DNA of 7,172 nucleotides from assembly GCA_039715055.1 (NCBI GenBank), contig JBDLID010000145.1, positions 1-7,172 of the forward strand, in the 5' to 3' direction. The notes below the pieces were generated by a model. It searched no databases, was not told the DNA's origin, and saw only the letters and a program-made list of their open reading frames with translations. Position 1 is the first letter of the stretch, and each line of letters starts with the position of its first letter. This document shows, piece after piece, positions 1-6,321 of this stretch. Made by a program: the position numbers and the translations under genes. The DNA comes from JBDLID01 sp039715055. Lineage in GTDB: Bacteria; Desulfobacterota; Desulfobulbia; Desulfobulbales; Desulfocapsaceae.

Positions 1-14
1 TTCAGAATCGAGGA

Positions 15-75
15 ATGGTGAAAAAATTTACCACAGACATATAGTTGATATTTCGAGGATAATTTTTTTCACCAT
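15..75. repeat. Imperfect AT-rich inverted repeat upstream of the dehydratase gene
   Basis: ATGGTGAAAAAATT at 15-28 is matched by AATTTTTTTCACCAT at 61-75. Twelve bases pair directly, and two more pair if one T is bulged; about 32 nt lie between the arms. The arms are A-tract and T-tract rich, so on either strand the structure could end transcription of a gene lying left of the window, or act as a cis-regulatory dyad for the dehydratase. CGAGGA also occurs twice, at 9-14 and 54-59. The rest of 1-175 is AT-rich. One plus-strand frame is open from base 2 to a stop at 134-136, but it resembles no protein I know. I see no convincing promoter; a weak pair is CAGACA (34-39) and GATAAT (58-63), 18 bp apart. 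Confidence 0.45.
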
Positions 76-175
76 AACGAAGAGTCTGGGCGAGGTAAGT
101 GTAGACTCCGAAAGGCAATTTTTCAAGATGGCCTAAAGTGATCTAACGTCATGTAACAATACAGAGAGGCCGGCC

Positions 176-1153
176 ATGGACTGCACACTGCTTGACATCA
201 TCAACGCGAAAAAAAACGTTTACCACTACCTGAGGCCGACACCGCTTCACCACTACCCCACCCTCTCATCTCTTATCGGCTGTGAAGCATATATCAAACA
301 CGAAAATCACCAGCCTGTGGGCGCCTTTAAGGTCAGGGGTGGTCTGAACCTCGCTGCCAGCCTCAGTCCGGAAGAAAAAAAGGGAGGATTGTTCACCGCC
401 TCCACCGGCAACCACGGCCAGTCCATAGCTTATGCTGCCAGGGCATACGGCATCAGAGCCTCCATTGCTGTTCCCCAGGGCGCCAACCCTGGAAAAGTTG
501 GTGCCATGGAGGCCATGGGCGCAACCGTACTTGTCCATGGCAAAGATTTCGACACGGCCCGGGAATGGATCATGGCACAAGCCGAAGAACAGGGCGGTTA
601 TTTTGTCGGACCGACAGACAGACTGCTCATTCATGGTGTTGGCACTTACGGGCTTGAGATCATGGATGAGCTTCCAGATGTGGACACCATCATCGTTCCT
701 GTCGGTGCCGGTTCCGGGGTCTGCGGCACTGCAGTGGCGGCAAAAGCCATTAATCCCGAGGTGTCAATCATCGGTGTCCAGTCAGCCCAGGCGCCGGCCC
801 AGCAGCTCAGCTGGAAGGCCGGTACAAGAGTCGAGGCCGGGATGAACACCTTTGCCGAGGGGTTGGCCACCCGCATTCCATTTGACAACACCCAGGAACT
901 GATGCACCACTATCTGGACGATTTTGTTCTGGTTGATGACAGCGAAATCAAAAAGGCCATCCGTATCCTGCTCCAACACACCCATAACCTGGCCGAGGAG
1001 GCCGGAGCCGCAGCACTTGCGGCAGCTTTAAATATGGGTAAAGAACTTCAGGGACGCAAGGTTGTGATGGTCATGAGTGGCGGCAACATCGCCCTGGAAA
1101 AGCTCAGGGATGTTCTCGACACGACTGAATTTTCAGATGGATATAAAGAGTAA
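176..1153 (+). CDS. Threonine/serine dehydratase-family PLP enzyme (short form, no ACT domain)
   Basis: A 325-residue cytoplasmic fold-type II PLP enzyme. Members deaminate threonine to 2-oxobutanoate or serine to pyruvate, releasing ammonia. The Schiff-base lysine is K52 in GAFKVRGG. The substrate/PLP loop STGNHGQ is at 76-82, the glycine-rich phosphate loop VGAGSGVCG at 176-184, and SGGN, contacting the pyridine nitrogen, at 301-304. The length equals one catalytic domain; the C-terminal ACT-like domain of biosynthetic IlvA (feedback control by isoleucine) is absent, which points to a catabolic or isoleucine-insensitive enzyme. A segment that usually reads GQGT in threonine dehydratases is GVGT here (154-157), so substrate is uncertain; serine dehydratase, hydroxyectoine-type EutB or a racemase-like relative are alternatives. 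AGAGAGG (163-169) lies 6 nt before the ATG and supports this start. rsmI follows after 74 bp on the same strand. Confidence 0.9.
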   Translation: MDCTLLDIINAKKNVYHYLRPTPLHHYPTLSSLIGCEAYIKHENHQPVGAFKVRGGLNLAASLSPEEKKGGLFTASTGNHGQSIAYAARAYGIRASIAVPQGANPGKVGAMEAMGATVLVHGKDFDTAREWIMAQAEEQGGYFVGPTDRLLIHGVGTYGLEIMDELPDVDTIIVPVGAGSGVCGTAVAAKAINPEVSIIGVQSAQAPAQQLSWKAGTRVEAGMNTFAEGLATRIPFDNTQELMHHYLDDFVLVDDSEIKKAIRILLQHTHNLAEEAGAAALAAALNMGKELQGRKVVMVMSGGNIALEKLRDVLDTTEFSDGYKE

Positions 1154-1172
1154 GCAGGAGGTAACTGCTCAG

Positions 1173-1199
1173 ATGTTTTTTGAAGTTTTTAGCTTTTAG
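1173..1199 (+). other. Possible leader mini-ORF with strong Shine-Dalgarno
   Basis: A textbook AGGAGGT (1156-1162) directly follows the dehydratase stop and sits 10 nt before an ATG at 1173. The frame reads MFFEVFSF and stops at TAG (1197-1199), so four of eight codons are Phe. It is in a different frame from rsmI, whose own ribosome site is weak (AAGAGAG, 1215-1221). A 5-bp stem AGCAG/CTGCT, formed around the Shine-Dalgarno, could partly hide it. It may be a leader peptide, a translational relay toward rsmI, or chance; nothing links RsmI to phenylalanine supply. Confidence 0.2.
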
Positions 1200-1227
1200 C
1201 TGAATAGATACAACAAGAGAGCCCCTG

Positions 1228-2076
1228 ATGAGCCAGGAAAAACGAACCAGCCCCGGAACCCTATACATAGTGGCGACCCCCATCGGCAACCTCGAAGACA
1301 TCACCCTGAGAGGGCTGCGTATCCTCAAAGAGGTGGACCTCATTGCAGCCGAAGATACCCGCCACTCCAAAAAACTCCTCAACCACTACGGAATCAAAAC
1401 ATCACTTATCTCATACTACCGGGAAAAGGAGCAGCAACGCGCAAGCCAGCTCCTTGAAAAACTCCATGGAGGCCAGGATATCGCGCTCATCAGCGACGCC
1501 GGTACTCCGGGGATCTCTGACCCCGGCGCCATTCTCGTCGGCCGTGCCCTGGATGAATCTATCCGGGTTGTTCCGATCCCTGGGCCATCCGCCCTGACAA
1601 CGGCTCTCAGTGCCTCAGGTCTGACCGAGAGCAGTTTTTGCTTTCTGGGTTTTGCTCCCCAGAAAAAATCAAAGAGACGAAAATTACTCGACTCTCTGGT
1701 CGATGCCTCCCTGCCTCTGGTTTTCTACGAATCGCCGCACCGTATCCACCATCTCCTCGGTGACATCCATGAAATTCTCGGCAACCGTGATCTTTTTATC
1801 GGAAGGGAACTGACCAAAACCCATGAAGAACTCAAACGGGGAACTGCAGCAGAGCTCCTGGAGCAATCCCTGGCAGGACGCAACCGAGGCGAATTTGTCG
1901 TTATGATCAAGCCGGGGATAAAAGTTAAAAAAAATAGCGCTGAAGACCTGGACCAGTCTCTCCTCGACTACAGCGATGACGGTGAGCTTTCAACAAAAGA
2001 CATCATTGCAAAAGTCAGCCGGGAACTCGGCCTGCCCCGCTCCCAGGTCTACAAGAGAGCCCTTGAAATACTCTGA
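1228..2076 (+). CDS. rsmI: 16S rRNA (cytidine(1402)-2'-O)-methyltransferase RsmI
   Basis: SAM-dependent methyltransferase that 2'-O-methylates C1402 in the decoding centre of 16S rRNA, acting on the small subunit in the cytoplasm. The 282 residues match the family length. Family signatures appear in order: GTLYIVATPIGNLEDIT (10-26), EDTRHSKKLL (42-51), LISDAGTPGISDPG (87-100), the SAM-site VPIPGPSA (115-122), FYESPHR (166-172) and GRELTKTHEE (192-201). A short C-terminal region (about 235-282) corresponds to the small helical domain of RsmI. The ATG at 1228 starts just before the conserved N-terminal strand; the only upstream ribosome site is a weak AAGAGAG 6 nt away. The gene is intact and lies 74 bp after the dehydratase, possibly co-transcribed. 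It converges on the alanine dehydrogenase gene. Confidence 0.97.
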   Translation: MSQEKRTSPGTLYIVATPIGNLEDITLRGLRILKEVDLIAAEDTRHSKKLLNHYGIKTSLISYYREKEQQRASQLLEKLHGGQDIALISDAGTPGISDPGAILVGRALDESIRVVPIPGPSALTTALSASGLTESSFCFLGFAPQKKSKRRKLLDSLVDASLPLVFYESPHRIHHLLGDIHEILGNRDLFIGRELTKTHEELKRGTAAELLEQSLAGRNRGEFVVMIKPGIKVKKNSAEDLDQSLLDYSDDGELSTKDIIAKVSRELGLPRSQVYKRALEIL

Positions 2077-2209
2077 GATGCAGGCCACCCTCTAGTCGTT
2101 CATAGTTGATCGGCCAGCCGGCAAAACATTTTTTCCCCCAGGAAAACAGTAGACTGCGAAGGGGCCAACTCTACTGAGTGGCGGCCTGGGGCGATCACTG
2201 CTGCCAGTC

Positions 2210-2244
2210 AATTGCACAGGAGTCTGTCAAAGAATTGCAATTTT
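2210..2244 (+). terminator. Weak two-level stem-loop in the rsmI/ald convergent gap
   Basis: AATTGC (2210-2215) pairs with GCAATT (2237-2242), and inside it ACAG (2216-2219) pairs with CTGT (2224-2227) around a GAGT loop, leaving an asymmetric 9-nt bulge. On the plus strand the right arm runs into four T residues, so it could be a weak terminator for rsmI, though it is AT-rich and 134 bp beyond the stop. A second hairpin, GCC-A-ACTC/GAGTGGC, lies at 2165-2183 without a T-tract. I see nothing stronger in the 192-bp gap. Confidence 0.25.
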
Positions 2245-2268
2245 AACCAATCTCTTCGTCACAGGCTC

Positions 2269-3384
2269 CTAAACGACCAGGTCAGCAGCAGGTACATATT
2301 CCATATCGAATGCCTCGGCCACACCTCTGTAAGTGACTTTTCCTGCAACAACATTAAGCCCTTCCAGCACAGCAGGATTTTCCCGGGCACATTTCTTCCA
2401 TCCCTTGTTGGCAAGAGACAGAGCATAGGGGAGCGTTGCGTTAGTCAGAGCCATGGTGGAGGTCAGGGGAACCGCTCCCGGCATATTGGCCACACAGTAA
2501 TGGACAATTCCATCCACTTCATAGATTGGATTTTCATGGGTTGTTGCTTTGGAAGTTTCAAAACACCCTCCCTGATCAATTGCCACATCCACGACCACTG
2601 CCCCCGGTTTCATGGTGCTGAGCATTTCTCTCGTAATTAACTTCGGTGCCTTGGCACCATGGAGAAGGACCGCACCAACGATAACATCTGCCTCCTGGGC
2701 GAGTTCCCGGACTTTTGCCGGGGAAGACATCAGCGGAAAACAGTTTTTTGGCATAACTTCCGAGAGATAGCGAAGACGTGGCAGGCTGGTATCAAGGAGG
2801 TATACCTTGGCACCAAGCCCGCAGGCCATCTGAGCGGCATGTGTTCCTACAACCCCTCCACCAATGACGACAACGGTGGCGGGATCAACACCGGGCACCC
2901 CGCCAAGAAGAATACCCCGGCCACCCTGGGCACGCTCAACATACTTGGCGGCTTCATGAACAGCCATTCGGCCGGCGACTTCACTCATTGGAGTGAGAAG
3001 AGGAAGGGTCCCTGCCTCATCGGTAATTGTCTCATAGGCGATACAGACTGCCTTCCTCTCTATCATGGCCCGGGTAAGTTCTTCAGAAGCCGCAAAATGA
3101 AAATAAGTAAAGATGATCTGATTTTCTCTGATCATCTCATATTCCTGGGGCTGAGGCTCTTTAACGTGCATTACCATTTCCGATTGCTCATACACCTCTG
3201 CCGGAGTCGCTGCAATTTCAGCGCCGGAAGCGATGTACTGCTCATCAGAAAATCCACTGCCGACACCGGCATCTTTTTCAACAAAAACCTGGTGTCCGTT
3301 ATGCACTACAATTTCAACACCGGCCGGGGTCATGCAGACCCTGTTTTCTTCAATCTTGATTTCTTTTAAGATTCCTACAATCAT
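2269..3384 (-). CDS. ald: Alanine dehydrogenase (NAD-dependent)
   Basis: Catalyses reversible oxidative deamination of L-alanine to pyruvate, ammonia and NADH in the cytoplasm; the family is usually hexameric. The 371 residues are the typical length and the key residues fall at the positions known for mycobacterial Ald: R15 and K75 (in HVKEP) for substrate binding, catalytic H96 (FTYFHF) and D270 (DVAIDQGG). The Rossmann motif GGGVVG spans 175-180, with D198 placed to bind the NAD ribose. The C-terminal NMPGAVP segment, conserved in the family, is also present. AGGAGA on the minus strand (3396-3391) lies 6 nt before the ATG and fixes the start. The gene is divergent from an Lrp/AsnC regulator, the common arrangement for alanine-induced ald. 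A role in alanine use as carbon and nitrogen source, or in NADH balance, is inferred. No frameshift or missing residue is seen. Confidence 0.98.
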   Translation of the reverse strand: MIVGILKEIKIEENRVCMTPAGVEIVVHNGHQVFVEKDAGVGSGFSDEQYIASGAEIAATPAEVYEQSEMVMHVKEPQPQEYEMIRENQIIFTYFHFAASEELTRAMIERKAVCIAYETITDEAGTLPLLTPMSEVAGRMAVHEAAKYVERAQGGRGILLGGVPGVDPATVVVIGGGVVGTHAAQMACGLGAKVYLLDTSLPRLRYLSEVMPKNCFPLMSSPAKVRELAQEADVIVGAVLLHGAKAPKLITREMLSTMKPGAVVVDVAIDQGGCFETSKATTHENPIYEVDGIVHYCVANMPGAVPLTSTMALTNATLPYALSLANKGWKKCARENPAVLEGLNVVAGKVTYRGVAEAFDMEYVPAADLVV

Positions 3385-3540
3385 GATTAGTCTCCTGAAG
3401 TGGGAAGAAATTGAGCTTGTAAATCAACTTTATTCAACAAAATATACAGTTATCTTACCTAAAATCTGACAAAATTTGGTTGCGTTTTCTCATGTTTTTC
3501 TGTTTGATTTAGCAGATAATTCTAATAATCAGGGAAAAAG
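3385..3540. promoter_or_regulatory. Divergent ald/lrp regulatory region
   Basis: A 156-bp AT-rich region that must carry both divergent promoters. AAAAT starts at 3439, 3461 and 3471, and T/A-TCAAC-like half-sites start at 3424 and 3434, so these units repeat at about 10 bp or 22 bp, on one face of the helix. That pattern fits the wrapping, curved-DNA binding of Lrp-family octamers. Candidate -10 boxes are GATAAT (3515-3520) for the regulator, and TATATT on the minus strand (3446-3441) for ald; good -35 partners are not evident. The operator assignment is inferred from layout and phasing, not from a matching consensus. Confidence 0.5.
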
Positions 3541-4026
3541 ATGCAGAAAACACCAGCAATTCGTATTGACGAGATTGACAGGTCTATTTTATCAGCACTT
3601 CAGCGCGATGGAAAGTTGTCCAACGTCCAGTTGGCAAAAAAAATCTGTCTGTCAGAGTCAGCCTGTTTAAGGAGAGTCAGGGCTCTTGAAAAAAGCGGCG
3701 TCATGGATCGTTTTGTGCTGCTCGTCAAACAGAGTGCTATCGGGATTCAAGGCACGGTTTTTGTGCGTGTAACCCTGGAGGGGCAGCAGCAGGAAAAACT
3801 GCAGAGATTTGAGGACGCTGTGGTGGCGGTGGAACAGGTGATGGAGTGTTACTTAATGTCCGGAGACGCTGATTATATGCTCCGGGTAGTTTATAAAGAC
3901 AACGAAGAGTACAAGAAGATTCACACAAGGCTCACCAACCTGCCGGGAGTACAAAGGCTACACTCCTCATTTGCCCTGCGTACGGTAACCAAAAAAACAG
4001 AACTTCCTGTCCCACTAACGAAATAA
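3541..4026 (+). CDS. Lrp/AsnC-family transcriptional regulator, probable regulator of ald
   Basis: A 161-residue one-component regulator. An N-terminal winged helix-turn-helix spans about 10-60; the part SNVQLAKKICLSESACLRRV (27-46) holds the recognition helix, and D10/D13 with the IDRSILSAL helix are typical of the family. A RAM (ACT-like) effector-binding and oligomerisation domain follows at about 70-150, with the family GDxDY motif at 108-112. Length and domain order are usual for AsnC/Lrp proteins, which bind amino acids and form dimers to octamers. Its divergent position next to ald suggests that it senses alanine and activates ald, as AldR-type proteins do, and may regulate its own gene. 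The ribosome site is a modest AGGG (3531-3534) before the ATG. The effector is inferred from context only. No signal peptide or membrane segment is seen. Confidence 0.93.
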   Translation: MQKTPAIRIDEIDRSILSALQRDGKLSNVQLAKKICLSESACLRRVRALEKSGVMDRFVLLVKQSAIGIQGTVFVRVTLEGQQQEKLQRFEDAVVAVEQVMECYLMSGDADYMLRVVYKDNEEYKKIHTRLTNLPGVQRLHSSFALRTVTKKTELPVPLTK

Positions 4027-4126
4027 TTTGAAGCCAGGAGCTGCATCTCACGGTCTCCAGCAGGGTAAGCCGCGGATTCTCTTGTCCAGTCAGGGCTTCC
4101 GGCCATAGAGTATCTCCCGTTACATG

Positions 4127-4248
4127 TCTGATTTGATTCAAACAGAAAACAGAAACTGACAGGACAGGTGTGGACTGTCACACCTGAGCCAATCCAGTGT
4201 TTGAATTTTGTTTACAAAAAAGCTATGTTGTCCCCCACTTAAATTAAG
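4127..4248. repeat. Cluster of four short inverted repeats
   Basis: Four dyads follow one another in the spacer between the regulator and the nitroreductase gene. They are TCTG-A-TTTGA-T-TCAAA-CAGA (4127-4146), CAGGTGTG-N6-CACACCTG (4165-4186, a perfect 8-bp stem), TTTTGT-TT-ACAAAA (4206-4219, perfect) and CTTAA-A-TTAAG (4238-4248, perfect). Their centres are about 38, 37 and 30 bp apart. The second could be the stem of a terminator for the regulator gene, but the T-rich run comes only about 14 nt later. The others look more like operator half-sites. The remaining parts of this 312-bp spacer, 4027-4126 and 4249-4338, show nothing I can name. Confidence 0.5.
4201..4229 (+). promoter_or_regulatory. 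Candidate sigma-70-type promoter for the nitroreductase gene
   Basis: TTGAAT (4201-4206) and TATGTT (4224-4229) are separated by 17 bp, each with four of six consensus bases. The TTTTGT/ACAAAA palindrome (4206-4219) falls in the spacer between the two boxes, where a bound protein would block RNA polymerase. The predicted transcript would have an untranslated leader of roughly 100 nt. This is a visual match only. Confidence 0.3.
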
Positions 4249-4338
4249 AGACAGACTCACCAGCTGCTGATCTGATATTTACCAGTTACGCTCCGCTCTC
4301 TTTTCACCCGCAAAACCATACTGTAAATCCCTGCTCTG

Positions 4339-5133
4339 ATGATTACCCTTACCGTCGACCGTGAACTGTGCAAACAGTGCTCCTCATGTATATCCGAATG
4401 TCCCTTTGACCTTATCAACTTTGACAAGGAAGGCTATCCCCAGCTGCGAAAGGCGGCAAAGAAGATGTGTATCCGATGCGGACACTGCATGGCTGTCTGC
4501 TCTGCTGATGCCCTGGATATTTCCATCTCGCCGCTTGCTGAGAGTCCACTGGTTGAACGTGACCGCCTGCCTGCGGCGGAAACTGTGGACCATCTGCTCA
4601 TGAGCCGGCGCTCCATTCGCACATACAGAAAAAAATGTGCCGATCATGAACTGCTTGAGACCATTCTCGACACCAGCCGTTATGCACCGAGCGCCCACAA
4701 CTGTCAGCCGGTTCACTGGCTCATGGTTGAGGACCCCGGAGAAGTACGGCGACTGGCAGGAATCGTGGTTGAATTTATGAGGGAGCTGAAGCTGTTTCCC
4801 GGCCTGCTGCGGGCCTGGGACCACGGAGTGGATAAGGTGCTGCGCGGAGCGCCTCACCTGGCTGTGGCCCATGCCAGGGAGCACGTCAGTGAACACCCCC
4901 TGGAGGACTGTACTCTTGCAGCGGCCTACATGGAGCTGGCCGCCCACAGTCACGGCCTTGGCAGCTGCTGGGCCGGCTTTCTTGTTCAGGCGGCCCGTTC
5001 CTACGAACCGCTCATCGAGGCCCTTGACCTTCCTGAAAATCATCAGGTTCATGCGGCGCTGATGCTCGGTTACCCGAAGTTTAGCTACCGCCACATCCCA
5101 AAGCGTGATCCTGTCAAAGTTCAGTGGCGCTGA
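4339..5133 (+). CDS. Ferredoxin-nitroreductase fusion flavoprotein
   Basis: A 264-residue redox protein with two parts. The N-terminal bacterial-type ferredoxin domain (about 1-60) binds two [4Fe-4S] clusters through C11, C14, C17, C21 and C44, C47, C50, C54; both CxxCxxCxxxC sets are complete. The nitroreductase domain (about 85-255) has the FMN-binding SRRSIRTYR (89-97), APSAHNCQP, a glycine-rich GLGSCWAGF stretch and a C-terminal LGYP-KF segment. Such fusions are common in strict anaerobes and are thought to pass electrons from reduced ferredoxin or a partner to FMN; the physiological acceptor is unknown. No signal peptide is seen, so it is probably cytoplasmic. The ATG is the only reasonable start, since an in-frame TAA lies five codons upstream, yet there is no Shine-Dalgarno before it. 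It stands alone, with no co-directional partner. Confidence 0.93.
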   Translation: MITLTVDRELCKQCSSCISECPFDLINFDKEGYPQLRKAAKKMCIRCGHCMAVCSADALDISISPLAESPLVERDRLPAAETVDHLLMSRRSIRTYRKKCADHELLETILDTSRYAPSAHNCQPVHWLMVEDPGEVRRLAGIVVEFMRELKLFPGLLRAWDHGVDKVLRGAPHLAVAHAREHVSEHPLEDCTLAAAYMELAAHSHGLGSCWAGFLVQAARSYEPLIEALDLPENHQVHAALMLGYPKFSYRHIPKRDPVKVQWR

Positions 5134-5231
5134 TTCTACTTTCTGATTAGGTATACAGCTCAACCACCCTTTGCCAAGCAGATATTTTACCCTCAATAAC
5201 AGACAGTTAAGACCAGCATCACCTCTGGCCC

Positions 5232-5337
5232 GGAGTGATAGATGTTTGATTTGTGGGACGCCATAAACCCATCCACGGGGGCTTGACCGCAGCCATCCGG
5301 GCTGCGGAACACCCTCAAATCAAACATCTATCACTCC
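5232..5337. repeat. MITE/REP-like element or structured RNA with perfect 22-bp terminal inverted repeats
   Basis: The arm at 5232-5253 (GGAGTGATAG... to ...GATTTG) is the exact reverse complement of 5316-5337. After one T-T mismatch, GGG (5255-5257) pairs with CCC (5312-5314). Inside lies a second perfect stem, CCGCAGCC (5287-5294) with GGCTGCGG (5300-5307). The element sits in the convergent gap between the nitroreductase and propeller genes. Neither end runs into a T-tract, so it is not a standard terminator. No abutting target duplication is visible, although CTCTG occurs near both sides (5223-5227 and 5340-5344). Each arm carries GGAG 6 nt before an ATG; the minus-strand frame from 5327 to 5193 codes 44 residues. 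It may be a small non-autonomous mobile element, a REP-type repeat or a structured RNA. Confidence 0.7.
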
Positions 5338-5409
5338 TACTCTGTTAAAAAAATTAATCCTGTATTCAGTTGTTAAATACCATGGCCGGATTTTGTGGGT
5401 AATCAGATT

Positions 5410-6321
5410 CTATTTTGTCCGTGATGGTGTAACAAAGAAGTCTCCCCGGTCCGAGTGAACAGATGTTAACCGAAAGGCAGTGCCGCTGACTGCGTGGTTG
5501 AGATAAATCCTGCGGTTTGTTTTACTTTTGCCGACGCTTGAGACCAGCCACTGCGGATGATTGGACCAGAGCTGGTTGTCGAACTTGATTCCCCTGGGGC
5601 TCTTGATCCGGTGAACCTTTTTTTTCGATTTGGCCTCAAAAAAATAGAGCTCCTTATGGCTCCTGCTGTTGACTGTTGCATAGCGGCCGTCAGGGGATAG
5701 AGAGGCCGAGCATCCCATGGAAACGGGTTGCCCCTTTCCGTGCCCCGGCGCAATGATCTTGACCCGCCAGCCGACCAGGGTCTTGACTGTGGCAATCATG
5801 ACCACGGGTTTTCCTGCCAGATCAAGCTCCCATATTTCATGACCGGTGGCAATGGTCTTGACAGCACCGCCACGCAAATCGATGGAGTGAAGCCCCTTTT
5901 TATCTGAAAACAGCAGTGACCTGCCTGCCGGATGAAAGCAGAGGGTCCTGACCCCTGTTCCCTTGGTGAGCAGCCTCTCGCGCGTGCCATCACCGGCCAT
6001 CAGGACGATATCGTTACCCCGGATAAAACCGATCTTTTTACCGTCGGGTGACCAGCGGGGCAGGCGGCCTTTTGGCGCAAGGAGCTTTCCCCCTTTACCT
6101 GAACTGTGAATTTTATAGATCCCCTGCGGAGTCTGATAGACCAGCCAACCGTCGGGTCTGGCCGGTGAAGCAGAGACCGCCGGCTGGCTGAAGAGCCTGC
6201 TTGAATCACTGCTTACACCCTGCTTCTTCGCAAAACCAAACCAGTCAAATCCGAGACCGGTGCCAATGATCAGGACGGTGGCCAGGCAGCAGACCAAAAC
6301 GGCTTTTTTGGAAGTTGTCAT
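5410..6321 (-). CDS. Membrane-anchored TolB/PD40-like beta-propeller protein
   Basis: A 303-residue protein of unknown function. Its N-terminus, MTTSKK followed by a hydrophobic stretch at about 7-25, is a signal peptide or signal anchor; the cysteines at 11-12 do not make a proper lipobox. After a Ser/Ala/Pro-rich linker (about 35-56) comes a propeller with WD40-like PD40 repeats: RWSPDGKKIGFI (89-100), FHPAGRSLLFS (129-139) and SLSPDGRYA (207-215) are the clearest, each with a following strand of the type seen in TolB. It should therefore lie outside the cytoplasmic membrane, probably as a protein-interaction or sensing module. The ATG at 6321 shares one base with the stop of the upstream CNNM gene (TGATG), so translation is probably coupled; a GTG at 6324 in the same frame is an alternative start. 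There is no clear Shine-Dalgarno. It is not TolB itself: it is shorter and no tol-pal genes are nearby. Confidence 0.75.
   Translation of the reverse strand: MTTSKKAVLVCCLATVLIIGTGLGFDWFGFAKKQGVSSDSSRLFSQPAVSASPARPDGWLVYQTPQGIYKIHSSGKGGKLLAPKGRLPRWSPDGKKIGFIRGNDIVLMAGDGTRERLLTKGTGVRTLCFHPAGRSLLFSDKKGLHSIDLRGGAVKTIATGHEIWELDLAGKPVVMIATVKTLVGWRVKIIAPGHGKGQPVSMGCSASLSPDGRYATVNSRSHKELYFFEAKSKKKVHRIKSPRGIKFDNQLWSNHPQWLVSSVGKSKTNRRIYLNHAVSGTAFRLTSVHSDRGDFFVTPSRTK

Noticed and set aside
2..136. 3' end of a gene entering from the left on the plus strand
   Set aside because: The 44-codon open frame is AT-rich, unlike the other coding regions, and shows no recognisable motif.
2659..3369. 236-codon plus-strand frame opposite ald
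   Set aside because: Ald on the other strand has every catalytic residue at the expected position; the antisense product has no recognisable domain.
176..4026. Ectoine or hydroxyectoine catabolic cluster (EutB-like dehydratase with AsnC-type regulator)
   Set aside because: No doeA/doeB, eutA, eutC, eutD or transporter genes are present, and rsmI and ald separate the two candidates.
4165..4186. CRP/FNR-, HcpR- or Rex-type site from TGTG...CACA
   Set aside because: The TGTG and CACA halves are 6 bp apart, whereas those sites need 8 bp between them, and the flanking A/T positions do not match.
4384..5196. 270-codon open frame on the minus strand opposite the nitroreductase gene
   Set aside because: It mirrors the ferredoxin-nitroreductase, whose cysteine motifs and FMN signatures are unmistakable. 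The antisense product shows no family motif.
5232..5337. Integron attC recombination site
   Set aside because: The arms do not carry the RYYYAAC/GTTRRRY core sites, pairing is perfect without extrahelical bases, and no integrase or cassette array is near.
5232..5350. Rho-independent terminator for either convergent gene
   Set aside because: Reading off the right arm gives TACTCTG then A residues, and off the left arm GGGCCAGAGG; neither strand has a T-tract after the stem.
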